In this document: positions 8,107 through 14,621 of the stretch, piece by piece | Layout of the letters: every line of letters starts with the position of its first letter | Position numbering within the stretch: the first letter of the stretch is position 1 | Assembly (NCBI GenBank): GCA_024653775.1 | Contig: JANLHZ010000010.1 | Coordinates: forward strand, 1-32,129 | From: Planctomycetota bacterium | GTDB lineage: Bacteria; Planctomycetota; UBA8742; JACQVU01; JANLHZ01 | Length of the DNA stretch: 32,129 nucleotides | Direction: 5' to 3' | Notes under the pieces: generated by a model | Seen by the model: the letters and a program-made list of their open reading frames with translations, nothing else | What the model was told of the DNA's origin: nothing | The model's database searches: none | Translations under genes and position numbers: made by a program

Positions 8107-8724
8107 TTATTTGAATTTTATCAGGTCGTTTGAAGCAGCGCGGATTTCGTTGAGCGTTGGAGCATCGTCGGCGATCAGCACGAAAAGCTCTCGCGGACCG
8201 TGCGCGGGCATCACAAGGATTTTTTCGACGTCCGCGGTCCTGCTGGCGCCCGTGATTATCGTCGTCCACACGCCAGGACGCTTCTCGCCCGCCGCGGCTG
8301 CGAGGTAATCTCCGAGGTAGTGCACAACGCTGTCCGCACGCGCGACGATTATCGACGTCAGAACGAGCAGCGACGCGTAGCTCTCCTCGTCGGTTCGGAA
8401 ACTGAGCGCCGCGCCACCTGTGTCCGCGATGAGCGCATCGCAGGCGGAAATCCCGAACTCGTGGTCGCGAAGCTCCGCAGGCCGATCCTGGTAAATGACA
8501 TCCTTCGAACCCGCGACTATTTCGCGGATTCGCGCCAGCGTTGCGTCCTTCGTTTTCGTGTACTCAGCGTGGTCGAGGGCACCAGCGAAAACCTCCGCGT
8601 CGCAGAACTTCGCGATAAGCGCGTCCTTGTCCACGAGTCGCGCCTCTTCGTCGAACGGCAACGAAACCTCGGGCCGCGGTACGCGCGCAACGCCTTTCAG
8701 TTGTTTCTTTATCTCGTCGAGCAT
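8107..8724 (-). CDS. lutC: LUD-domain protein, LutC/YkgG type
   Basis: A 205-residue protein with the LUD fold of LutC. Signature parts are FGISACDALIADTGGAALS (about 98-116) and the C-terminal GASRTADVEKILV...AHGPREL (about 158-181), which match the family pattern G-SxTADIE...GxHGP. LutC works with LutA and LutB in the iron-sulfur lactate dehydrogenase complex in the cytoplasm. Here no lutA or lutB lies within the window, so either the other subunits are elsewhere or this is a stand-alone LUD protein. The ATG start is preceded by a modest GAGAG. It is divergent from the CoA-transferase gene, 70 bases between starts. A broken copy of its 3' end lies downstream. Confidence 0.85.
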   Translation of the reverse strand: MLDEIKKQLKGVARVPRPEVSLPFDEEARLVDKDALIAKFCDAEVFAGALDHAEYTKTKDATLARIREIVAGSKDVIYQDRPAELRDHEFGISACDALIADTGGAALSFRTDEESYASLLVLTSIIVARADSVVHYLGDYLAAAAGEKRPGVWTTIITGASRTADVEKILVMPAHGPRELFVLIADDAPTLNEIRAASNDLIKFK

Positions 8725-8770
8725 AAACTACACTCTCAAACTCCGCACACAGGTTTGCACGGATAAACCG

Positions 8771-8797
8771 AAAATCAAAAATCAAAAATCAAAAATG
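8771..8797. repeat. 7-bp tandem repeat (AAAAATC) ending in a start codon
   Basis: Units run AAAATC (8771-8776), AAAAATC (8777-8783), AAAAATC (8784-8790) and AAAAATG (8791-8797). The last unit supplies the ATG of the CoA-transferase by a C-to-G difference. No Shine-Dalgarno sequence lies in the usual place, which the repeat occupies. Copy-number change would alter the leader but not the reading frame. Confidence 0.7.
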
Positions 8798-10009
8798 GTA
8801 CAAAAACGAACCGTCCTCACCGTCGAGCAGGCGCTCTCGATGTCTTACGCCACGCTGCGTTTCGTCCACCTCGGATGGCGAGTGATCCGCGTGGAAGCGA
8901 CCCCGGTGAAAGGCCTCGCCTCGATGGGCGATCCGAACAGATTCATCGGAAGGAAAGTAGTCCACGACGATCTGCACAGCTATTTCGTCGGCCCGAACGT
9001 CGGCAAGGAGGCGATCGCGCTCGATCTGAAATCCGCTGAAGGACGCGAGGCGCTGCACCGCATCGTGAAGAAACTGGACGTCGACGTCTTCTGCACGAAT
9101 TCGCTCCCAAGACGCCACAAGGACTTCGGCTTCGATTACGAAACCCTCCGCGCGGTGAAGCCGGACATAATCTGGGCATCGATTTCCGCGCTCGGACTCG
9201 CGCATCCGGACGTCCCAGGCTACGACCCCGTGATGCAGGCGATGCTCGGCTATATGGACATCACCGGCTATTCCGACGGTCCGCCGCTGCAGAACGGTCC
9301 GCCGCTGACGGACTTGAAGGCGGGCGACGAGGTCTTCGCGCAGACGATGCTCGCTCTGCTGGAACGCGCGGAAACTGGCGAAGGCAAGATGATCGACGTC
9401 TCGATGGCGCGCTCCGCTGCGAGCTGGTTGCAGACGTTCATCCCAATGCTCGATATGGGTTCGCCTCCCGAGGAACTGAAGCGCAACGGAAACGAGCACC
9501 GGCAGTTCATCCCCGTGAACGCCTACCGCACGAGCGACGGCTGGATCTACGCCGCGATAGGGAGCGACTCCCAGTGGAAGCGGCTGACGGAAAGCGAAAT
9601 GTTTCTTCCGCTCGCGCTCGAGAAGTTCCACACGAACGAAAGCCGCCGGCAGAATAAGCGGGAGCTTCACGAGTCGATCGACCGCGAGACTTCGAAGTAT
9701 ACAACCGCGAATGTCGAAGCTGTGATGGCGAAGTGCGTCGTTCCGCACGCACGAATCACGCCGATCGAAGGGGTCACGAGCATTCCGTTTATCGCGCAGG
9801 ATTTGACGCACACGACCGCTCCGGACGGAAGTCCCGTCCGCCTCCCCCCCGCGGCGGTGTCGACCGCGCACCTCGAAGAATCGAAAGGCGAAATCCCCTT
9901 CGCCCCCCGCTACGGCGAGCACACCCGCGCGGTCCTCATTGAGGCGGGATATTCTGCCGCTGAAATCGACGCGCTCCTCACTTCCGAAGCGGCGTACGGT
10001 CTCGAATGA
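8795..10009 (+). CDS. Class III (CaiB/BaiF) acyl-CoA transferase
   Basis: A 404-residue family III CoA-transferase, which moves CoA between carboxylic acids through an aspartyl-CoA intermediate. The family blocks are visible: HLGWRVIRVEATPVKG (25-40), ALDLKSAEGREALHRIVKKLDV (75-96), DFGFDYETLRAVKPDIIWASIS (110-131), GYDPVMQAMLGYM (142-154) and KMIDVSM. The probable catalytic aspartate is D173 in LTDLKAG, aligning with formyl-CoA transferase D169. The usual GVRVLD start is weak, and a longer frame upstream runs through the lutC-type promoter, so the ATG at 8795 is chosen. The tail VLxEAGYSAAEIDAL is repeated at 10574-10648. The substrate cannot be read from sequence. Confidence 0.85.
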   Translation: MVQKRTVLTVEQALSMSYATLRFVHLGWRVIRVEATPVKGLASMGDPNRFIGRKVVHDDLHSYFVGPNVGKEAIALDLKSAEGREALHRIVKKLDVDVFCTNSLPRRHKDFGFDYETLRAVKPDIIWASISALGLAHPDVPGYDPVMQAMLGYMDITGYSDGPPLQNGPPLTDLKAGDEVFAQTMLALLERAETGEGKMIDVSMARSAASWLQTFIPMLDMGSPPEELKRNGNEHRQFIPVNAYRTSDGWIYAAIGSDSQWKRLTESEMFLPLALEKFHTNESRRQNKRELHESIDRETSKYTTANVEAVMAKCVVPHARITPIEGVTSIPFIAQDLTHTTAPDGSPVRLPPAAVSTAHLEESKGEIPFAPRYGEHTRAVLIEAGYSAAEIDALLTSEAAYGLE

Positions 10010-10028
10010 GGAAACCGAAATATCTGGA

Positions 10029-10310
10029 ATGTTCAGTCGTAAACTCAAACAGATGCGTGACCTTGTCGGTCGAGTTGACTACGTGTTGACTGCTCATGCT
10101 ATCGACGAGATGGACGAAGATATGTTATCGGTGTTCGATGTCGAAAACTGTGTTTTGACAGGTGAAATTGACTCAAGGAAGCGAGACGAGGAAACTCTCG
10201 AATGGAAATACTGCATCACAGGTGATACTATTTCAGGGGAAGAGATGAGCGTAATTGCGAAATTCGGTCACACAGGCAAGTTGGTGATAATCACGGTATA
10301 CAAACTATGA
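10029..10310 (+). CDS. DUF4258-type small protein, probable toxin partner
   Basis: A 93-residue protein with the DUF4258 pattern: LTAHAIDEMDEDMLSVFDVENCVLTGEI near the start and a C-terminal strand pair (MSVIAKFGHTGKLVIITVYKL). DUF4258 proteins are commonly paired with YgiT-type zinc-finger proteins and resemble the RelE/MqsR toxin fold, so it may be an RNase-type toxin. That role is inferred from the pairing. The start may be the ATG at 10029 or at 10053; both lack a strong ribosome binding site. Its stop overlaps the next start (ATGA). It lies between two copies of a CoA-transferase 3' end, suggesting insertion. Confidence 0.75.
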   Translation: MFSRKLKQMRDLVGRVDYVLTAHAIDEMDEDMLSVFDVENCVLTGEIDSRKRDEETLEWKYCITGDTISGEEMSVIAKFGHTGKLVIITVYKL

Positions 10311-10555
10311 AGCGAGGCGATGAAAAACTCACCTGCGAACTTTGCGGCAAGCATTCCGCAAAAGTTCGCCGCGTCACGAGAACCTTTGGCAAAGGCGAGA
10401 ACCTGCTTCTAGTTGAAAACGTTCCGGTTGTTTTCTGCCAAAGCTGCCACGAAAGCTACGTTTCGGCATCGACTCTCCATGAAATCGAGAGAATCAAAAA
10501 GAACCGAAAGCAGCTTGCAAAGTCGAAACCCGTAGATACGGTAAAGTTCGGCTGA
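10307..10555 (+). CDS. YgiT-type zinc-finger protein, probable antitoxin partner
   Basis: An 82-residue protein with two CxxC pairs, C10-ELC13 and the later FCQSC pair (about 44-47), framing a short beta region as in the zinc-binding N-terminal domain of MqsA/YgiT. The DNA-binding HTH domain of full-length MqsA is absent; the end is a charged helix (HEIERIKKNRKQLAKSKP). It overlaps the DUF4258 gene by 4 bases, and the pair forms the known DUF4258/YgiT-type toxin-antitoxin-like arrangement. It would bind and neutralise its partner in the cytoplasm. Function here is inferred from family and layout. Confidence 0.8.
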   Translation: MKRGDEKLTCELCGKHSAKVRRVTRTFGKGENLLLVENVPVVFCQSCHESYVSASTLHEIERIKKNRKQLAKSKPVDTVKFG

Positions 10556-10563
10556 GAACGGCG

Positions 10564-10591
10564 CCCCGCCAAAGTCCTCAGAGAGGCGGGG
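10564..10591 (+). terminator. GC-rich hairpin after the YgiT-type gene
   Basis: CCCCGCC (10564-10570) pairs with GGCGGGG (10585-10591) across a 14-base loop, 8 bases after the stop. The stem is strong but no T-run follows, so intrinsic termination is uncertain. The right arm lies within the duplicated CoA-transferase tail. Confidence 0.35.
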
Positions 10592-10648
10592 TATTCTGCC
10601 GCTGAAATCGACGCGCTCATTTTCTCCGGCGCGGCGTACGCTCCGTGA
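10574..10648 (+). pseudogene. Duplicate of the CoA-transferase 3' end
   Basis: This stretch repeats 9932-10009, the last 25 codons of the CoA-transferase. It includes an identical 27-base core (TATTCTGCC...GCGCTC) and an in-frame stop (TGA at 10646-10648). It would encode VLREAGYSAAEIDALIFSG plus a short end. The copies have diverged, so the duplication is not very recent or came from a paralogue. With copy 1 it brackets the toxin-antitoxin-like pair. Confidence 0.8.
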
Positions 10649-10747
10649 CAAATAAAGACCTCCACGATCAAATGAACGCTCCAGGTTCCGTCCTGTAGAA
10701 GCGAGAGAGACTTCGAATGGGTCGGAGATCGATAATAAAGAGGTAAA

Positions 10748-11026
10748 ATGAATCAGTCAGAAAATGTAATCTGGATCGCAGACAAAGTATTTAACAAAAA
10801 TCGAAAGAAGATGGAGCCAGGTACGATCGACTTTCGTATCCGGTGGGAAGATGAAAGTGAGGGTTTATTTTTTATTCTAGAACGTAGATATCCGAACAAA
10901 GACTCGTGGGAAAAACTAGGCCCTTACTATAGCGTTTGCGAAGCTCAAAACGCTGTAGATTCGATCGTCGGGCGCAAAGTTCCTAGTTCAAACTGGATTG
11001 AACAAAAACCCATCGATCAGAGATGA
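10748..11026 (+). CDS. Small hypothetical protein
   Basis: A 92-residue protein not matched to any family I recognise. It is polar, without a signal peptide or membrane helix, and has a mix of charged residues and aromatic positions (FRIRWEDES, FFILERRYPN) that suggests a small folded beta-rich domain. A good ribosome binding site (AGAGGT, 5 bases before ATG) supports translation. Base composition is lower in G+C than the flanking CoA-transferase and permease, as is the toxin-antitoxin-like pair before it, so the whole 10.0-11.2 kb stretch may be acquired DNA. Confidence 0.65.
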   Translation: MNQSENVIWIADKVFNKNRKKMEPGTIDFRIRWEDESEGLFFILERRYPNKDSWEKLGPYYSVCEAQNAVDSIVGRKVPSSNWIEQKPIDQR

Positions 11027-11272
11027 AGAACTCTATTAACAATGAGAGGAACTGCCATATCAGCAAAACTACAGCCGATAGTCCTCATAGCAGCGTGCGT
11101 ACCAGAAGGCACAGCTCGCTTCGATCGAAGTCGCATTCCCTTCCTCGATCCTCGATCCTGAATCCTCGCCCCTTTCCAGTAAAATCGGGTTTAGCCGTGA
11201 ACGGGGGCGCAGCGGGCTTTAGAATCCGGGGGTATTGAATTTGTCTAAGGCAAACGGAGTTTAACTATTCAT
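11027..11272. other. Intergenic stretch without a clear gene
   Basis: No supported gene. A 71-codon frame at 11023-11238 starts within the previous stop but codes for a Ser/Arg/Pro-rich sequence caused by simple repeats (TCGATCCTCGATCCTGAATC near 11142-11161). A G-rich patch (11203-11216) and the phrase GCGGGCTTTAGAATCC near 11212 look like a degenerate dispersed repeat. Confidence 0.5.
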
Positions 11273-11320
11273 CGCCACCGAACGAGACGTTCGATGGCGT
11301 TTGCGGACGAGGACGTCCGC
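11273..11320. repeat. Double-hairpin palindromic element before the permease
   Basis: The first hairpin pairs 11273-11284 with 11288-11299 (11 of 12 positions, loop AGA). The second pairs GCGGACG (11303-11309) with CGTCCGC (11314-11320). The core CGAACGAGACGTTCG closely resembles CGGACGAGACGTCCG of the element inside rarA, so this is a member of the same family, placed just before the permease start. An ATG at 11294 lies in the first stem. Confidence 0.65.
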
Positions 11321-11329
11321 GGTCCCAAT

Positions 11330-12529
11330 ATGGCGCTATTCGAACTCGGATACAGGAAGTGGCAGGGGAAGCTCGGATTCCGGATTTTCCGCTGGATGCC
11401 TATGGTGCGGAGGCAGATCCCGGTGCTGCTGCGTTCGAAGGTGCTGATTACGCTGCTCGTTTTGTTTCTGCTTTTCACGATGATCAGCCAGGCGATAACC
11501 CTCGCGGGGCTGATGATGGGGAATGCTCTGATGAGCACGTACACCGTCGCGCAGTACATCGACATCGGCCTATATTTCACGTACGTGATCCTCGTCTTCG
11601 CGGGCGCGGGGCTGATCTCATCCGACATACGCGCGAACGCGTTCCAGATCTACGGCTCGAAACCTATAACGTGGCTCGACTACTACAAAGGCAAGTTCGT
11701 AACGGTCGGGCTGTTCATATTCGCGACGACGTTCGTGCCGGGGACGGTGTTCTATCTCTTCGGGATCGGATCGCAAGTCGAAATGCCAGGCTGGCAGGAC
11801 GTTATGAAAGGCGTCGGATTCGTGTTTTTGTATTCGATGCTGCTCGTTGTCACACTGAGCACCATTATCCTTTTTCTTTCGTCGATCACGAAGAACCAGT
11901 GGGTCGCGGGAGTTCTCTGGATTCTGATCCTGCTGATGGGAAATACCATCGGCGAACTCGTGGAGGAAGTTTCCGACACTCCAGGCGGAAGATATTTCAG
12001 CGTCGAATACAACCTCCGCTGCGTCGCGGCGCGCATGCTCGAGGAGACCAGGATAGACAACGTATCGTTTCTCGCGCCGGAATCGATTTTCCCGGACCTC
12101 GATCGCGAGCTTCCGCGAAAGTCCACTACTTTAGCCCCGACGGGAGCCGAGCCGGACGATCCGAAGGCGTTCATCTACGTCAGCCTGCGTTCGCTTGCGA
12201 CGGGACCGCTTGTAGGAATGTTCGCCCAGGGTCGCGCAATGAATCAGCGCGAGGCTGAACGGCTGCTCTCGGAAGAAGAAAAACAGGACGAGCGCGACCA
12301 GAACGCCCTACGAATGGAGATGGCGAAGCTCTTTATGAACTCGGGATACAAACCGACGGTTGAACAGCTTCTCGGGATCATCGAGCTGCGTCTGTCGCTC
12401 GAACAGAAGCCTGACAGCGACGTCCGCAAGATGGACTTCGAGACGAGCCTGTACGTCACCATCGGCGTAACGCTCGGATGCTTCGTGTTGACGATTCTGA
12501 AACTGCGGCGCGCGATACTCGAACGGTAG
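11330..12529 (+). CDS. ABC-2-type membrane permease
   Basis: A 399-residue integral membrane protein with the look of ABC-2/NatB-type permeases. It begins MALFELGYRKWQG, as many such proteins start with (G)YRxWxG, and has hydrophobic helices at about 38-60, 75-95, 120-142, 160-182, 190-205 and 375-395. A long polar region between about 210 and 370 probably lies outside the membrane. The start at 11330 is preferred to the ATG at 11294, which lies inside a palindromic repeat and would add only the repeat-encoded residues. No ATP-binding partner is adjacent, so the ATPase must be encoded elsewhere if this is an ABC exporter. The cargo is unknown. Confidence 0.7.
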   Translation: MALFELGYRKWQGKLGFRIFRWMPMVRRQIPVLLRSKVLITLLVLFLLFTMISQAITLAGLMMGNALMSTYTVAQYIDIGLYFTYVILVFAGAGLISSDIRANAFQIYGSKPITWLDYYKGKFVTVGLFIFATTFVPGTVFYLFGIGSQVEMPGWQDVMKGVGFVFLYSMLLVVTLSTIILFLSSITKNQWVAGVLWILILLMGNTIGELVEEVSDTPGGRYFSVEYNLRCVAARMLEETRIDNVSFLAPESIFPDLDRELPRKSTTLAPTGAEPDDPKAFIYVSLRSLATGPLVGMFAQGRAMNQREAERLLSEEEKQDERDQNALRMEMAKLFMNSGYKPTVEQLLGIIELRLSLEQKPDSDVRKMDFETSLYVTIGVTLGCFVLTILKLRRAILER

Positions 12530-12551
12530 ATTGCCGTCCGCGCGTGAGCGT

Positions 12552-12635
12552 GGCACGGACGTCCCGTCCGTGGTGGGGGTGCAGACGTCTCGTCTGCGCA
12601 TTCCCTTGAAAATCACGGGCAGGATGCCCGTGCCA
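12552..12635. repeat. Palindromic repeat cluster 1 (GGCACGG family)
   Basis: Three hairpins lie in a row: CACGGACGTCCCGTCCGTG (12554-12572), GCAGACGTCTCGTCTGC (12581-12597) and CACGGGCAGGATGCCCGTG (12614-12632), flanked by GGCAC/GTGCC ends. The same words occur in rarA, in the carbamoyltransferase and at 12705-12723, defining a dispersed repeat family. Confidence 0.85.
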
Positions 12636-12701
12636 CTGCGCAGTATTTTCAATCTGTAGGCGAGACGCGTGGCACTTCCGCCATCGTCCGTGGGAAATGG
12701 T

Positions 12702-12742
12702 ACTCACGGGCAAGATGCCCGTGCCACGTCTGCGCTCCCAGG
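12702..12742. repeat. Palindromic repeat cluster 2 (GGCACGG family)
   Basis: CACGGGCAAGATGCCCGTG (12705-12723) is followed by CCACGTCTGCGCTCCCAGGA (12724-12743), words also found in the carbamoyltransferase insert (CTGCACTCCCAGG, 24451-24463). It differs by one base from the copy at 12614-12632. Confidence 0.8.
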
Positions 12743-12921
12743 ACGCACTCGAAAAAAAATCCGTGAAAAAATGCGCAGTAGTATAGTGCTTCAACAAAGT
12801 ATTGTTGCAACATGAAGAAGCAGGGATTGGAGGTTCGAGATCGCGCAAAAACAGGTAAGTCCGGAGTGCGGTATAAACTAACGTAGGCTGGTTCTGTTTA
12901 TGCGGGTAACGATCTCGAACC

Positions 12922-12976
12922 ACCCGAAGCCATCAAATCGCCGTCGAGTTTCTCCGGCGACGCGATGACTTCGGGT
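12922..12976. repeat. Long hairpin, 22-base arms
   Basis: Arm 12922-12943 (ACCCGAAGCCATCAAATCGC and so on) pairs with 12955-12976 at 18 of 22 positions around an 11-base loop. It directly follows the right arm of a 12-bp inverted repeat and precedes the perfect palindrome CGAGGGCGCCCTCG. It may be a separate repetitive extragenic element. Confidence 0.65.
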
Positions 12977-13078
12977 CCACCGAGGGCGCCCTCGATCCTT
13001 TCTCGCCACAAGCGGGAAGGAAAAAAAGGCTGAGAACGAAAGGACCGGATGACAAAGTAGGGGGCAGGTTGAAGGAAA

Positions 13079-13100
13079 GATAAGGACGCGCGTCCTTATC
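13079..13100. repeat. Perfect 22-bp palindrome upstream of rarA
   Basis: GATAAGGACGCG and its exact reverse complement CGCGTCCTTATC share the central bases, making an uninterrupted 22-bp dyad. It lies 144 bases before the rarA ATG. No T-run follows, so an operator for a dimeric regulator or a cruciform site is as likely as a terminator for anything upstream. Confidence 0.7.
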
Positions 13101-13243
13101 AGTTCGTTCGCGTTCTCCCTGGTAGTAATGAGACGGCGGACATATAAATTCTACTCCGAAGAACGATTACTGGATAGCGAATTCTTGCGGTCCGCAGGTT
13201 GAATCCGTTGCCCAGGACGAGCCAAGAGGTTACATTCTTGGCT

Positions 13244-14515
13244 ATGGCCGACATTTTTGCGTCTATCCCGGAGGAACCGCAGGACGAGCATGCGCCGCTG
13301 GCGGAGCGGATGCGACCGCGGACGTTCGCGGACTTCGTCGGGCAGCAGAAAATCGTCGGCGAGGGCGCGCTGCTCCGGAAAGCGATCGAATCGGGCGAAT
13401 TGCCATCGATCATACTGTGGGGTCCGCCCGGCAGCGGAAAGACGACTCTCGCGCGGATCGTTGCGACGAAAACGAAGGCGTTCTTCGTTCCATTCAGCGC
13501 AGTAACGAGCGGCGTCAAGGAACTTCGCGAGGTCATCTCGCACGCGGAGAAGCGAAGGAAGTTCGAACGCAGCCGGACTATTCTGTTCGTGGATGAAATC
13601 CACCGCTGGAACAAGTCGCAGCAGGACGCGCTTCTGCCCCACGTCGAAAGCGGGCTGATAACGCTTATAGGCGCGACGACCGAGAACCCGAGTTTCGAGA
13701 TAAATTCGGCGCTGCTCTCCCGCTGCCGGGTGTTCGTGCTCGAGAGCCTTTCGGACGATGAGATCGTGACGCTTTTGAAGCGAGCGATTGCGGTTTTGCC
13801 CTCATCCCCAGCGAGGCACGGGCATCCTGCCCGTGAACTCACGGACGAGACGTCCGTGCCACCTGTGCTCGAATATCTCGCGGCCATGTCCAGCGGCGAC
13901 GCGCGGGTCGCGCTGAACGCGCTCGAGCTGGCGCTGAAGTCCGGAGGAGCGCTTACGAGGGAAAGCGTCAGCGAGGCACTGCAGCGCACGCACCTTCTCT
14001 ACGATCGCGCCGGCGAGGAGCACTACAACATCATCTCGGCGCTGCATAAAAGCCTCCGCGGGAGCGATCCTGACGCGTCGCTTTACTGGCTGGGACGGAT
14101 GCTCGAGGCTGGCGAGGAGCCGCTGTACGTCGCGCGCCGGCTGGTGCGATTCGCGTCGGAGGACGTGGGGATGGCGGACCCGTGGGCGCTGAACCAGGCG
14201 GTCTCAGCGTTCGAGGCGTGTCATTACATCGGGATGCCCGAATGCGAACTCGCGCTTGCGCAGCTTGTCGTCTACCTCGCGCTCGCGCCCAAGTCGAACA
14301 AGCTTTACACCGCATACGCGGCGGTCAAGAAGGACATCCGCGAACTCCCCGCGGAAGGAGTCCCGCTGCACCTTCGTAACGCGCCGACGAAGCTGATGAA
14401 AAACCTCGGCTACGGGAAGGACTACAAGTATAACCCCGATTACGACGGCCCAGTGGATCAGACGTATCTGCCCGATTCGGTGAAGGACCGGAAGTACTGG
14501 ACCGGCGAAACTTGA
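13244..14515 (+). CDS. rarA: Replication-associated recombination ATPase RarA (MgsA)
   Basis: A 423-residue AAA+ ATPase of the RarA/MgsA/WRNIP1 family, which acts at stalled replication forks. Visible are PLAERMRPRTFADFVGQ (18-34), Walker A G60-PPGSGKT67, Walker B LFVDEIHRWNKSQQDALLP (114-132), sensor ATTENPSF (144-151), arginine finger R160 and GDAR (218-221). The C-terminal half carries SEDVGMADPWAL and the tetramerisation region to YLPDSVKDRKYW. Residues of about 188-207 (PARHGHPARELTDETSVPP) are not family sequence: they are encoded by a palindromic repeat in frame. The ATG at 13244 is chosen over a TTG at 13201-adjacent frame positions because the family begins close by. No clear ribosome binding site. 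Confidence 0.92.
   Translation: MADIFASIPEEPQDEHAPLAERMRPRTFADFVGQQKIVGEGALLRKAIESGELPSIILWGPPGSGKTTLARIVATKTKAFFVPFSAVTSGVKELREVISHAEKRRKFERSRTILFVDEIHRWNKSQQDALLPHVESGLITLIGATTENPSFEINSALLSRCRVFVLESLSDDEIVTLLKRAIAVLPSSPARHGHPARELTDETSVPPVLEYLAAMSSGDARVALNALELALKSGGALTRESVSEALQRTHLLYDRAGEEHYNIISALHKSLRGSDPDASLYWLGRMLEAGEEPLYVARRLVRFASEDVGMADPWALNQAVSAFEACHYIGMPECELALAQLVVYLALAPKSNKLYTAYAAVKKDIRELPAEGVPLHLRNAPTKLMKNLGYGKDYKYNPDYDGPVDQTYLPDSVKDRKYWTGET
13815..13862 (+). repeat. Palindromic element inserted in frame in rarA
   Basis: Two hairpins, CACGGGCATCCTGCCCGTG (13817-13835) and CACGGACGAGACGTCCGTG (13840-13858), lie inside outer arms GGCACGG (13815-13821) and CCGTGCC (13854-13860). The same words are intergenic at 12552-12742. 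It codes for RHGHPARELTDETSVP within RarA, between the lid helices and the conserved GDAR segment, and keeps the frame open. Confidence 0.88.
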
Positions 14516-14621
14516 GCCAATCCGGCTAAATCCATCGACTAGCAGACTCCGTTGCAATGTGCGGTTAAAGCGAGTAGATTGACTTAGAACTCGGGAAGCA
14601 AGTGAAATAGTTGACGCGACA

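Larger units (their letters stand above)
12530..13243. other. Long non-coding region packed with palindromes
   Basis: No supported gene. A leftward frame (12456-12923) reads across repeats, including TGILPV and GHPAR phrases, and is not credible. The stretch holds two double-hairpin repeats, a 10-bp palindrome TGTTGCAACA (about 12802-12811), a 12-bp inverted repeat (12832-12843 with 12910-12921), a long hairpin (12922-12976), a perfect 14-bp palindrome (12981-12994) and a perfect 22-bp palindrome (13079-13100). Confidence 0.75.

Noticed and set aside
11023-11238. 71-codon frame overlapping the stop of the small hypothetical gene
   Set aside because: Composition is Ser/Arg/Pro-rich and driven by simple repeats; no domain or conserved look, despite an ATGA overlap.
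12456-12923. Leftward 155-codon frame
   Set aside because: It reads through several palindromic repeats (TGILPV and GHPAR phrases) and overlaps the real permease gene.
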